A DNA stretch of 64,000 nucleotides from Quercus robur (Eukaryota > Streptophyta > Magnoliopsida > Fagales > Fagaceae): NCBI RefSeq assembly GCF_932294415.1, contig NC_065539.1, positions 31,374,001-31,438,000 of the forward strand, written 5' to 3'. The notes beneath the pieces were generated by a model. That model was not told the DNA's origin. It was given only the letters and a program-made list of their open reading frames with translations, and searched no databases. Positions 12,014-23,198 of the stretch are shown piece by piece; the stretch's first letter is position 1, and each line of letters opens with the position of its first letter. A program made the position numbers and the translations under genes.

Positions 12014-12900
12014 TATCTAGATTCTTTTATTCATTATATTATTTCATTTGAATGAAATATAGCAATAGATAACAAGAAAGCTTCTTTTAGTAGCAATCTT
12101 GAGGAAGACATCTATATGATGTAACTAGACTTGTTCATAGCAAAGAACCAATAGTGTTTAGTATGCAAGTTGCTTTAAATCTATTTATGGACTAAAGTAA
12201 GCATCTAGATCATAGAATATCATCTTTGATCAAGCAATCAAGTTGTTTAATTTTGATCAAGTATTAAAAGACCTTATGTGTGTAAAAGCTATATAGAATA
12301 ATAAATTTCTTAATGTATGTTGATGACATTCTAATAATTTAGAATGATGTAGAGTTATTGTCATCAATGGAGTTTTTTATTGTCTAGACTAGTTTGATAT
12401 AAAGTACTTGAGAAAGACTAGTCACATCCTAAGAATTAAACTTTGTTAAAATTTAGAAATTAGGAAGTTGGGTCTATCTCAAATTGCTTAAACAGATTAG
12501 ATTCTAGCCAAGTATAGCATGTAATACTTCAAGAAAGGATTCATTCCTTTTAAGTTTGAAGTTCCTTTATAAAGGACTTTAGTCCTAAGACATATAAATG
12601 GAAGAGCATATTAAAACGGTTCCTTATACCATATCAATAGGAAGTCTTTATGCTATGCAATATACTAGGCTAAATATGTATTTTGCGGTGGGCATGGTAA
12701 GCAAATGTCAATTGAATCAAAGATCACTTAATTTAGTGGGAATAAAGCATATACTCAAATATCTTAGGAGAATGAGGGATTATATGCTTGTCCACCAAAG
12801 TGAGGATTTGATAGTTATTGGTTGTACAAATACTGACTTGTAGTTTGATTGTGATTCATGAAGTTGGACTTAAAGATATGTGTTCATCCTAGGCGGTGAA
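12014..12900 (+). pseudogene. Copia pol remnant, 3' part (RT and start of RNase H)
   Basis: The text continues the RT with SNLEEDIYMM, and later has an open stretch (12598-12843) containing VPYTISIGSLYAMQYTRLNM, FAVGMVSKCQLNQ and ILKYLRRMRDYMLVHQSEDL. These match the Copia RT-RNase H linker (family forms read GSLMYAM, CTRPDI and HILKYLRRTRDYMLVY). Several stops and frameshifts separate the pieces, and the YVDD block near 12315 is degraded. From 12900 to 13080 only faint RNase H C-terminal text remains. Confidence 0.85.
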
Positions 12901-13080
12901 GATACACATTAAGCATAAGTATTATCTCATTAGAGAGATATGAGTACGTGAGATGTAGTAGTAGAAAAGATAATTTATGCAATAAATCTGGCTGAAACTT
13001 ATTTCCAAACCTTACCTTAGAGTGATTATGAATTATTCTAAAGGGAAATAAGTGTCGGATATATGGTAAATTGTCTTTGA

Positions 13081-13095
13081 GGGCAAGTGGGAGAT
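13081..13095 (+). other. Polypurine tract of the Copia element
   Basis: GGGCAAGTGGGAGAT lies directly before the 3' LTR. It is the purine-rich plus-strand priming site expected at this position, with pyrimidine interruptions. Confidence 0.8.
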
Positions 13096-14472
13096 TGTTG
13101 GGGTTTATGCCCAAAAATCCAATTTATTGGCATGTCATAAATAATTAAATTGTTTAATTATATGAGACTATTTGTAAATGAACTAACGGGATATTATCAT
13201 AGTCCTTGAGATGCATTGTATGTGATTTAGTCACAAAGATATAAATCACAAGTTCCTTGTAAACTTAAATCGTAGTTCGTAGTTGGTGATGAAATTGAGT
13301 GTTTCATCTGCGAAGACTATAACACATCAACTAAGATGGTTTGTCTTGATCGTGAAAGTGGAGACTTCTAGTTGATGTGTTGATGTGTCTTAAGTGTTAA
13401 GACATATTAAACTGGACCGTTGTGAGATTAATTATTCAATCAACAACTGTCACCTGAATAATTAATCTCACGACTTCTAATTTTATAGACTCTCAATCTT
13501 AAGAGAATAGTGAACCCGATTATGAAATGTAGGTTACTTTGATATATCAGGAGTGAGATCTAATATTCACGGTCAAAATCTTAGTATGTTGGGTAACGAC
13601 ATGTAGTGTTGTGGAAACACATTTTCTCAAGATGGAATCCATAATCTCTTTTTATAGAGACATAAAATATCCCCTTGAGATAAGTTTAATGGGAACTGGT
13701 TATTCAGAGTGCCACTTTAGTAAGGAGTTACTAAAGCTTATATTTATTAAAATCAGATTTCAATAAATGTGAATAACTAAAAGATTAAACCGGATATTCA
13801 ATGATAAAATAGTTGTTTACAAAGTGACAGTTTTTTATGACTTTGTTCACTATAAATATTTCGTGAAGGTGTCAAATGATATCATTAGAATCTTGGGATA
13901 TAATTTATTAATAAGGCCTAGAGTGCAATTATATTTATATAGTGGTATTAAATATAATTAATGGTAATTTTGGACTTATCAAGAATTGACAGATAAGCCC
14001 AAGTCCCATTGGAACTAGAGTCTTATTTGTTTCCCTTGGTTCCATCTCAAGCCACAAACTAAAACGGTAAAACCCAGTTGGGCAGGCCCAAAAGGCTAAC
14101 CCAATTAGATAATCAATTTTTATTTAATAAAAGTTATAAATAAAGTAACTACCAAGGTAGTTAGAATGTACGTATGATGAAAAGAAAAGAAAATAGTTTT
14201 TCTCTTCAAGGAGAAGAAGAAGGACTTTCTTTAAGAATCAATGTACATAAAAACTGATTAAGAGACCACTCTTCATGGGCACCATGTGGAATTGAGATGT
14301 TGATTAGAGGTATTCTCAAGTCTTGGTTTTGAATTTCACTGTATCAAGGTACGCTTTCTATTCTTTGTTCTAGAATTCAAGGTTACATGTTATCTCTTAT
14401 GAATAAAGTAGATCCATGTTTGTTACTTCTGCTGTGTGTTTTGTATGAGATGCAAAACCAAATTTTCCAACA
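13096..14472 (+). repeat. 3' LTR of the Copia element
   Basis: The 1377-bp copy of the 5' LTR starts TGTTGGGGTTTATGCCC and ends TTTTCCAACA. It is followed at once by the CTACA duplication (14473-14477) and by LINE sequence. It carries small insertions relative to the 5' copy, for example extra bases near 14065-14095. Confidence 0.93.
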
Positions 14473-15330
14473 CTACATCCTCTTGGTGTAGCTTGCAAAT
14501 TTCACAAAGGTCATTAGTAATCACCTTGCGTTTACTAGGTTGATTTTTGTAGGCAAAGAATTTTGGCAAACATGCCAAGTCAAATTTTTTATTTTTGCAG
14601 GAACATTCAAGCTCCAATTGTTTTTCCCCAAAGGCTTCAAGTTGTCCATTTCAGAGGGTCCAGGTTACTGAGATTGTTGCTTGTTTTGTAAGAACATGTA
14701 GCCCAATTTTGCTGAGTATTCTCCATCCAGATTGAAGTGCTACATGAGCACATCCTCTTGTATTGATTGACAAAGATGGATTTTCTTGATCACAGCTGCC
14801 TCAATCTCAAAAAAATAAGTGTCAAGAAAATTTTCCTTCCGAACTCGATGAACTGGGTCAATAAGGAGACTAACCTTGGCAGCTTAAATTCCATCTATAG
14901 CCGGGGAAATAATCTTAGGTTTATTTTTCATCGGAAGCCAATTATCCCTCCAACTTCTTATTGAGTTTCCTGTCCTAATCCTCCATGTTGCTCTCCACTT
15001 GATGACCTCCCTACATTTGAAAATACTCTTCCATGTGTAAGAAGCATTGCTCGGAGTTTTGGCATCCATCACCGAGCAATTAGCAAAAAACTTTGCTTTG
15101 AAAGACCCAGTAAAATAAGGACTATTTATCATGGAGGAGCCTCCATGTTTACTATGCCAAGAGAGCATCATTGAACATGGATAGATCTTTAAAACCCAAT
15201 CCTCCATGTGACTTTGGCTTACACATAACCTGTCATTTCAGCCAATATATTTTTCGACTGTCTTCTCATTGTCCCCCCAAAAAAATCTACAAATGAGTGC
15301 TTCAATCTCTTGGCATAAGGTAGTATCTTG
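14473..15330 (-). pseudogene. LINE ORF2 fragment (post-RT region and upstream half of zf-RVT)
   Basis: On the minus strand the longest open part (15207-14884) contains SPYFTGSFKAKFFANCS, NASYTWKSIFKCREVI and WRIRTGNSIRSWRDNWLP. These are the hallmarks of the segment after the RT in plant L1 LINEs (family form SYTWRSI...W.VG.G..I..W.D.WLP). Just upstream, in another frame, is text like SHGGLGFKDLSMFNDALLA. At 14530-14473 it reads DLCEICKLHQEDV, the zinc-finger half that is completed at 4236-3861 beyond the Copia element. Stops and shifts show it is dead. Confidence 0.8.
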
Positions 15331-16604
15331 AAGCAAGACATCGTATATGTATGAATAAGTGCTTCAATCTACAAATTATTATTTTGAGTTGAAAGTTCCA
15401 CCATGCATTAATAAAAGCTTTCACACCACATATTTTCAGCTTCTCTGATGGAAATGATTTTCATTGCCAATTATCATTCTCCCGGAAAAATCAATTGAAA
15501 CTCACATCATTGTGGAACATCATCCTCTCCATTTCATTTGAATTAGAGGGAGTTCTTTATACGATTAAGATTTTATCTTCTGGATCTAATAGTATACATA
15601 GTATCACTTCATTTACAATTTTAAAATAATAGAGAATCAAATATTGAAAACTTTAAATTTGTAAACCACATCATAAAGTTTGTGGATTGAATCGTAAAAT
15701 GGTCAAACCACAGTGAGAAGGATTGTAATTAAGGTATGAGTCCTATTAACTGATACCCTTTAGGCATTTTTAAAAAGTTTTAATACCATTTTAAGGAAAA
15801 TATAAAAATTTGTTAAAAAAATTCATTACCTTTTTTCTTTTTTCATAAAAAGTTTCTAGAAATACTTCTTAAACTAATACCTTTATAGTATCCATTAACT
15901 TTACCCTAAATGATTAAACTTTAATTGAAACAATGTTGGGGCTCGTATATTTAACCTCATCTCAAAAGATGATGATCTAATAAACTTCAAATCAATAATT
16001 GAAATCAGCAACCAAATATTCAAACGTGACAGTTTAATACTAAAGTAAAATATGACAACTTTTTTCAATTCACACCAAAGTAATTTTAAGTTTTACCCCT
16101 ATCTTATCGATCAGCAAAATCATCGTAACACCTCTTTCAAGAACACATTAATATGGACTGTTCATGCGATCTATTTGACTATTTGTAAGAAATTAAATTT
16201 TCATTTTAGATCTGATGTTGTGATGTTGAAATGGTAAGTTATCTTTTCTCTCTCACTCTCAGAAAGCCAAATGCCTCCCACATGGGTCAACCTCTTGCAT
16301 ACATGAATTTGGACAAAAAAGAGTAGGCATACATGATTGAACACAGAAATGAGAGGGCCAGTGATGGATGACCCAAATGACTAGGGGACCCTCGAAAGAT
16401 GGCAACATCTGATCTGAGTGTAGCCTAATACTAACAAAATTATCATTTCTGACAAGTCAACGACCCACGGCTAGAAGGTACGAGACCCGTTGACCTTTCA
16501 CCACACATACTTGCAAATCATTTTAATTCACACAAACAACATGCTAGAAATTGTCTCCACAAGTCCTTTTACTGGAACCCTTCCCCACATATATCACAGA
16601 GAGC

Positions 16605-16647
<43 letters not shown>

Positions 16648-17522
16648 TGCATAAGAAATAATTAAGTTACTTATTGGATGCCGTTTTTTACTATAATCTT
16701 ATTCGTTGAAAATTGATTCAAGTATAGTTCTGAAAAACAAGTCAGGCTTTAACAATTTTTTACTTAAGTAAATAAGTTAAAAATCTAAAAGAAAAAACTG
16801 TTGATAAACACGCACTTAATTTATATAAAGACAATAGTATTTGCACAATTGTACCTGAACTAATACTTGAGGATGCGTATGATATGGGTGGTTCATACAA
16901 AAAGAGTATTACTTAATTTACATAACCGTATTATAATTGTACCTGTTTAGCCTCTTGACTAATTGTTATATCAAGAAAACTCGAATTAAAATTACAATGC
17001 TTTCCGTTTGTTGCAATGGTTTCAGATTGAGTAGGGAATATATATCTGGGGTTGAATCTGAATTCTCTGGCACCTCAGAATTCGCACATGTAGATTCACA
17101 TGTGACGAGTTATATATATGAGATAAATAATTGTGCCCGCTTTGATGACTTAAATTAATTAAATATTGATCAAAAGTGCCGATTCTTGAAAAAGAAATGT
17201 AGCTAGCTAGCTAGTATGTATTCCTTCAAGGAGAAGGAAATGAAAATCCATTAATGAAAGGATACATGCATGGTACAAATTAATACCCTTGTCTTTACCA
17301 TGAGCAAGTGTCAATTTAGTTCTGTAAGTCACAAAAGAAAATGATTTAACCGAAAAAAAGGAAACGAAAGGAATAGAGAGTACAAGGGTTCGCAAATATA
17401 ACCTACACCATAGTAGTACATTTTTGTTTCAACAATAGAAATAATAGAGACTCAAACGAAAAAGGTAGTGACAAGACCAAATAAGTATATTTGAAGAAAA
17501 ACAACAGCTCATCTTTCTTCTA
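15331..17522. other. Intergenic, no gene seen; TA microsatellite at 16606-16644
   Basis: A+T-rich sequence with no coding pattern on either strand. It holds a 39-bp TA run (16606-16644), and its last part is the 3' flank of the FAMA gene. Four tandem CTAG units lie at 17202-17214 (GTAGCTAGCTAGCTAGTATG). Confidence 0.6.
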
Positions 17523-19088
17523 CTAGATTACATCACATGGCACTGTTTGATGGATAAAACTGAATATCTGCTGAACTGAGCTCGCTATATCTTCAGCGGT
17601 GAACCTAGATTCACTAGCAACCTGCACACGATATTAATTGCACAAGATTTAACAAATTTTGAGATAAAATTTTCTCTACAAAATTCTTTTAGCATATATT
17701 ATACCTTGACATTAAACGAATAGAGAACAGTTTGTTCGATGGTGGTAATGTTAGTGTGAAGGATATTAAGTTGCAAATCTTCAAGTGCAGCAATGGCCTT
17801 AATAAGCTGCCCTGGCCTTCTCCTAGAAAGAATTTTAATCATGGCATCAAACCCTAAAAGCTTCACTTCAACATCAGCCAAGCAGGACTTGTTCTCAGCT
17901 GTCTCCTCTTGGAGTCCGGTCTCCAAGTCTACAATCTTGAATTCATCATTTGGTAGAGGCATCGGAGGAAATAATGGTGGTTGAGGCTGTTGGATTGCAA
18001 GAGAGGAATCAGCTCCCACCGGTCGTGGAGTTTCTCCATAGAGTCTTCGCCGCTTCTGTGATTCTAGGCATTGGAGAAGTTGTTCCAATTCCCTCACAAA
18101 CTCAATGGCTCCCCCAATGATAGAAGCTTGATCCCCCTGCAAATCACACAAACTAATAGATAAGATATATAACCAAAATATAAATAAATAAAAGCTTTCT
18201 TAAATTATTTTTATTATAGTATCTGAACCATAAAAATGAATCTATTTCAAATGCAGATAATCCTATTATTAGTTGGATACCCTTTGAACGTATGAGCCAG
18301 GCATGAGGGACCTCAAGACACGAAGATGTTCATTCATTTGCTTCCTTCTGTTTCTTTCAACTGCTATGTGAGTCATTCGCTGGCTCTCCACTTCCTCACT
18401 CGTCTTGATAGTTCTTGGTCTTTTCCTCTTGTTCTTTGCTTCTGGTACAGAGTTCTTTTGGAGATCTTCACCAATAAACTGGAGCTGCACCGAGGTATTA
18501 TCAGAAACCCGAGCTTCCTCATCCTCTCTCAATCTTGTCTCATCTTCCACACTCACCCCTTGGAACCTCTCTTCATTATGTGGAACCATTAGAGATTGAT
18601 CTTCCAACCTATCATTCAACACTGGAAACTTCAGGAAGTAAACTGGGTCGATCCCAGATTCCTCTTCGGAAATCTTGGTTTGGTTTAAGGCCAACTTTGG
18701 TCCAAAGTCTGCAAACTGCATCACATCAGCAAAGTTCAATTTATCAAAAGAACTCGAACCACAAAACCCAGAAGCCATTTGCTGTTGTTGCTGTTGAGAA
18801 GGATTGTTCAGCAAGTAGTCAACCATCCCAGTACTGTTGTTATCTCCTGATGTTTTACCGATCCGCTGCTTCATGAATTGTTGTTGTTGTTGTTGTTGTT
18901 GATGATGATCTAGAGAGTAATCCAGGCCCATAAAACTTGGCGGTAAAGGAGGGGTCTGCAAGAACTCGGGTTTAGAGCAAAACAACATGGTTTTGTGAAA
19001 AGATTTATCAACAAAAACAAACAAACAGTGCTAGTGATAAACAGTGAGAGGGTTGTTATAGTACCGAGTAGTTATCTTCTTTCTCCAT
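17523..19088 (-). CDS. FAMA: bHLH transcription factor FAMA (guard-cell differentiation)
   Basis: A nuclear bHLH factor which, from knowledge of Arabidopsis FAMA, stops guard mother cell division and drives guard-cell fate as a heterodimer with ICE1/SCRM. Four exons on the minus strand: 19088-19065 (MEKEDNYS), 18955-18281, 18136-17705 and 17621-17523 (stop TAG). All introns are phase 0 and GT-AG. The sum is 409 codons; Arabidopsis FAMA has 414. Visible parts: two poly-Gln runs near the N-terminus, the FAMA-type block [35 protein letters not shown], a basic region ([20 protein letters not shown]), then the bHLH at residues about 200-258 with the DNA-contacting H-x3-E-x3-R pattern in [14 protein letters not shown] at residues 254-258 fits the LxCxE retinoblastoma-binding motif reported for FAMA. 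The C-terminal ACT-like domain ([20 protein letters not shown] ... [18 protein letters not shown]) is complete. The start was chosen at 19088 because it restores the family N-terminus. The ATG at 19024 is intronic. Confidence 0.96.
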
Positions 19089-19440
19089 TACTATATGTAT
19101 ATATATGATAACTTTAATCGAAAACCCTAAGTCAGTTCAATTTCATTTAAAGACAAAAACCCTAGTGAAAGTCATACAGCTTGGGTCCCCCACCTGAAAC
19201 AGTGATATAAACTCATGAATTAACAGCCAGCAAAAATTAACAGAAAATAGTTGTGGAAAATGAAAATTTTAGCTCTGACAACTAGCTAGGGTTACAAGAA
19301 AGTACTACTACAACAGTACAGATTTACATATATGTGTGTGATTTAGACAAGTAGAAATTGCACCACTAACCTAATTGGAGAGACAATCAGCAATAAGATG
19401 TAATTTGAGGAGGTAGAAGAAGAATGAAAATTCTAGATTG
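19089..19440 (-). promoter_or_regulatory. FAMA 5' leader with possible intron and uORFs
   Basis: Minus-strand leader. A possible 5' UTR intron runs from 19370 (AG|GTTAGT) to 19194 (TTTCAG|GTGG). The remaining exon 19193-19089 contains an upstream ATG at 19175 opening a 10-codon uORF (stop at 19143), and a second 4-codon uORF just after it. The leader limits and the intron are inferred from splice consensus only. Confidence 0.4.
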
Positions 19441-19458
19441 GGGTACGTGGTGAGGTGT

Positions 19459-19480
19459 GTATATATATATATATATAATA
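19459..19480 (-). promoter_or_regulatory. TA-rich candidate TATA region of FAMA
   Basis: On the minus strand ATTATATATATATATATACA lies about 20-90 bp upstream of the inferred leader start. It could serve as the TATA box, but it is also simply a TA microsatellite. Confidence 0.3.
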
Positions 19481-19742
19481 TTGGCTAGGAAAGCCCGTGA
19501 TGAGAGAGCTTGCCTTTTGAGAGAGAGAGAGAAAAAGAGGAGCCTGTGGATTAATTCCCTCCTCACACTTTCACCTCACTTTCACCTCCTTTTAATTTAT
19601 GTGTGTCACAAGCCAGCAACGCTCTTCCGTCTCATGACCCTTATTATTAAGGATAGAAGCCGTGTAGATTTGATTATTTGAACTTTCAACTTTGGAAAAT
19701 AAAGAAGTATATGTTAGCCTTGATTCATATCCACTCTTCTTA

Positions 19743-20125
19743 GATAATGCTATAGAGACAAATTATTCTACTGATTTAGAAGACTCCATTTAAAAACTAA
19801 AATAACACATAAGATATTAACAAACCCAAATTATAAAATAAAATAAAATAAAAAACAAAACAAAAACAAAAAAACAAAACAAAACTCCTAAACATAAAAC
19901 TTATCATACCTAACAAAACCTAAAATCTAAAACCCTCAAGCTTCTCTGCCTCACTCCAATCCCAAATCCATTAACGTGATTATCCAAACCCCAAACCCAT
20001 TGAATCGTCTTGAGTCTTGCCCATGCCTCCACTACACCAAACACCAACGCACGCTATCTCCACACAAGTCACTAGATTTGTTGCTAGGGCTACCGAAGCA
20101 GCTATGAGCATGGTGTCGCCATCCC
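19743..20125 (+). repeat. Left terminal inverted repeat of the long-TIR element
   Basis: It pairs with 22845-23198 in inverse orientation. Besides the outer 100 bp, it aligns over CATGCCTCCAC...ACACAAGTC...GAAGC (about 20025-20100) with the arm that holds the mini-exon gene's 5' end. An A/C-rich stretch (19840-19890) corresponds to the poly-T stretch at 23063-23083 of the right arm. Confidence 0.7.
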
Positions 20126-21467
20126 ATCTGCCTCCCTCCTAGTAATGACAATGACAATGGTTCTAACTTTGTTTCAGTATTGAAATTTGTTTTCTTATTT
20201 AATTAATTCATATAAAAATTTGGTGTAAAGTATTGCAATATTTATGGCCTCAAGGCAATCCAATGGATTAGATAAACATGTGGATGGAATGGGTCATAAT
20301 AACTAATAATCAATAAGTTTTTTTTTTTTTTTTTGGGGTATTTTGAGCTTGTGAATAATGTGGAGATTTTGTGTGTTTATAAATGTAAATTAAATGTTTG
20401 CTCAAATTTTTTGAATTTATATTTTGAGTCTTGCAAGTGGGTTTGATATAACCAAGTGGATGGATTTGAAACAAAGGGGTGCTATTTAGAAAATCATATC
20501 AGTTAGGAGTATTTGCAATATAAATCTAATTTTGAGTAACATACATACTGCTGAACCCTTGTTTAATCCTATATATTCTAAAGTAAATTTTATACCTGCT
20601 GTTTTGTATGAATAGCTTTATACCCTCAGACTTAGGATTTTGTCATTTATCTTCTTGTTGACTTGATTGTGCAGTAAGATATGGATGCTGGTGTCTTGAA
20701 GAAAGTGGTAGAACATAGTAGAAGAGAACGGACTTTGAGTAGGATTGTTTCTTTCTTTGGGCATTGTACAGGATGAGAAGTGCTGTTGTTAATTGCAGGT
20801 GTTCATTCCTAAAGCAAGAAGTTTAGTGATTCTGCACTTGTGTGCTAGGATAGGTAGAGAAGGAGGCTGATGCTAGGTTGCTACATTGGAGTTGCAAAAA
20901 CCAAAGAGGAAGCTACTTTTGACTCTCAGAGAAGATTTGTTTTTTTGGCAATGTAAATGAAGTGAGCACACTGTGATTAAAGATAATTTGTTTTGTGGTT
21001 TAAATATGCTAGTAGAAGAATTTTAGAAGATATATATGGATTAGTAGATGCTTTCCAAGGACTGCATTAGTGTAATTTGGCAAGGGGTATGCCCCTTAAT
21101 ATTGTAAAGACAGTTGGTGTAAATAACCAAAATATGGCAATGTGACATCAACATAATGAGGATCAAACTTGATCTTAGCATGTCTATCTCTTAATAACAT
21201 AAATAAAGAGCAAAGATATCCATCTGTTTATACAGAAGCTTGACAAAGTTTGTAAGAAATTTCCATGACTAAAGCTTGACAAATTTAGCTTATACCTATA
21301 GCTGTAAAGCTCAAATAAAAAGAAAAAAGAAAAAAAAGAAGCTCTTGTTGTAAGTCACCATACCACAATATCCATTACAAATGAAGAACCACACCACCCA
21401 TTTCTAATATGTTGCGTTCAGAACAAAAAGGGAAAACAAAAAGTTTATCATCTTGATCAAGTTGAAC

Positions 21468-22863
21468 TTAATTTTTACTGAAGTTGTCAGCCTCTTGATC
21501 CTTAAACTGATGCCCATGATGTTGAGCCTACATAAAGAAAAAAAGACAATGTATTAAATCATCTAGAAATCCACTTGCTTATAATTGATATAGTTAAATA
21601 TTCAGTGTAAATATGCAGTGTAGTAACAACACTTGTAGCCTATCCAAATGATTAATGTTGTTTATATGATGTTATTGTGTTCCATAAACACTAAGCTGGT
21701 TAGTATTTGGCCCAAGACATCCACTTCCCCAAAATTGACTTGGAAGACTCTACAAATTCAAATTTAATTAAACAAAGAAAAGTTAAATTAAAAACTCTTA
21801 ACAAGTATAACATTGAATAAAAGTTAAGGAATTACTGATAGTTGGTGTATATTGCTTCCTGAAGTGCCAAAATATCTTGGGTTATTACTAGTTACCACTC
21901 TTTGATTAGGAAGACCCTGCAATCAAATTACATATATTGGAAAAAGACAAATAAATAGTATAAAATGAATTATAAATGATAAACTATACTTGCATTCGGT
22001 TTCTAGGAAATAAAGGAGTGCCAAAATATGGCATCATATATCCACTACTTGAAACTTGACTTGGATGACACAATGTGCAATTGAAAATAAATCTTAAAAA
22101 TTAAATATCAATCACAGAGAAAAAATTATGCAAAAAAAAAACACACACACACACATAAAAACTTTACCTGAAGTTGGTTTAAACTAGAATTTGTTGACGG
22201 TAGCCCAACAAAACCAGCTCCATGAAGCTACAACTATTTGCCTATAATAAAATGCAATCATGTTAATTATTTACATAGTAGAACAAAATCTCAAACAATT
22301 AATCTCGTAGTTTTTTCTTATTTTTAATACCTGAACATTATTTCTCTCTTGTGTTCTCATTCCATAATCTTATTGTGGAGTGCTTAAAGTAGGTAAACCA
22401 ATTTCACTTGCATCAACTTCAATTTCTTGTGTTACTTGAGAATTCTTTCATTAGAAAGAAAATAGATGAATTAGACAAGTAGTAGTTCAAATAAACAAAG
22501 ATATATAATACTACAACAAAGAAACTAATAAAATAGATTTTCATGCTCCTTTTCTTTAATCTCTAACTTTTGCTCATTTTCTTCTTTTTCAATGACAATT
22601 TCTTCATCCGAAAACATAGTTTTCATTGTCTGACAATCCTAATGATTGTTTACATTAGATATACTATTCAATTATCTAGTGAAAAAAATATATAAACTTT
22701 AAACTAGTGTTGAATGTAGAAACATTAAAAATAAAATGACTAAACTATAAAATTAAAATTAAGTAATTTCTTTAATAAAAAAAATACAAGTAGTTGAGGA
22801 ATTACTAGAAATAGAAGACTTAGATGCATCAGATAGCATTATGAGAGCATCATTCTCAGCCAT
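21468..22863 (-). pseudogene. Decayed multi-exon gene inside the long-TIR element, all phase-0 mini-exons
   Basis: I do not recognise the protein. Minus-strand exons with GT-AG borders are: 22863-22788 (MAENDALIMLSDASKSSI...), about 22640-22545 (charged, MFSDEEIVIEKEENEQK), 22444-22331 (38 codons, one internal stop), 22227-22168 (20 codons), about 22070-21990, 21916-21836 (27 codons), 21749-21690 (20 codons) and 21527-21468 (ends QEADNFSKN and a TAA). From the third exon on, every readable boundary falls between codons. Several exons repeat a pattern (G/S)LP(S/N)Q ... Y/F-G ... NQL(Q/S), so they look like duplicates of one another. The ATG lies at the inner edge of the right TIR, as in Mutator-like genes. 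It may be the ends of a transposase gene whose core is lost, or a captured host gene. A stop, a lost acceptor near 22070 and a first junction out of phase show it is broken. Confidence 0.55.
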
Positions 22864-23198
22864 GGCTCCGATAGCTTCTACAAAGAATCCGACGACTTGT
22901 GTGATGGTGGCGTACACCAGAGTGTGGCGGGGTGGAGGCATAGGCAAGAGGAAGCAGATTGTAGATTTGGGATTTGAGACCGAAGAGGCAAGGAGGGAGG
23001 GAGGCAGAGAAGCTTGAAGGTTTTAGATTTCAACTAATACGTTTTGTGTTTAGGGGTTTTGTTTTTTTTTTTTTTTTTTTTTTTAATTTGGGTTTGTTAA
23101 TATCTTATGTGGCATTTTAGTTTTTAAAAAGCATATAAGCCTGCCAAATCAGCAATTTGTAAAATATTTGTAGAATAGTTTGTGTTTGTAACATTACC
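22845..23198 (-). repeat. Right terminal inverted repeat of the long-TIR element
   Basis: Inverse counterpart of 19743-20125. It includes a T21 run (about 23063-23083), and its inner end contains the start codon of the mini-exon gene. Confidence 0.7.

Larger units (their letters stand above)
4237..14472 (+). mobile_element. Full-length but decayed Copia LTR retrotransposon with two nested solo LTRs
   Basis: Two long direct repeats starting TGTTGGGG and ending in CAACA (4237-5598 and 13096-14472) flank an interior with a PBS at 5601 and a purine tract before 13096. The 5-bp target duplication CTACA is present at 4232-4236 and 14473-14477. The interior translates, with many stops and shifts, to Copia-type gag and pol fragments in the order gag, RT, RNase H. 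Size is 10.2 kb, of which about 2.65 kb is later solo-LTR insertions. It lies inside a minus-strand LINE. It is not autonomous: no long ORF survives. Related LTRs occur elsewhere in this window (26666-30370), so the family was active here more than once. Confidence 0.93.
19743..23198. mobile_element. DNA transposon with long terminal inverted repeats (Mutator-like)
   Basis: The ends GATAATGCTATAGAGACAAA (19743 on) and, in reverse complement, GGTAATGTTACAAACACAAA (23198 inward) start inverted repeats of about 350 bp. The arms share long landmarks such as ACATAAGATATTAACAAACC and ATCTAAAACC(C/T)TCAAGC. Long TIRs with an enclosed spliced gene are typical of Mutator-like elements, which make 9-bp target duplications. 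I see only a weak 5/9 match at the flanks, so the superfamily is inferred. The arms differ at many bases, so the copy is old. Between the arms lies a decayed minus-strand gene (21468-22863). 20125-21400 shows no clear coding signal. Confidence 0.68.

Noticed and set aside
18326-18876. Plus-strand frames of 64-113 codons over FAMA exon 2
   Set aside because: Shadows of the real minus-strand coding exon.
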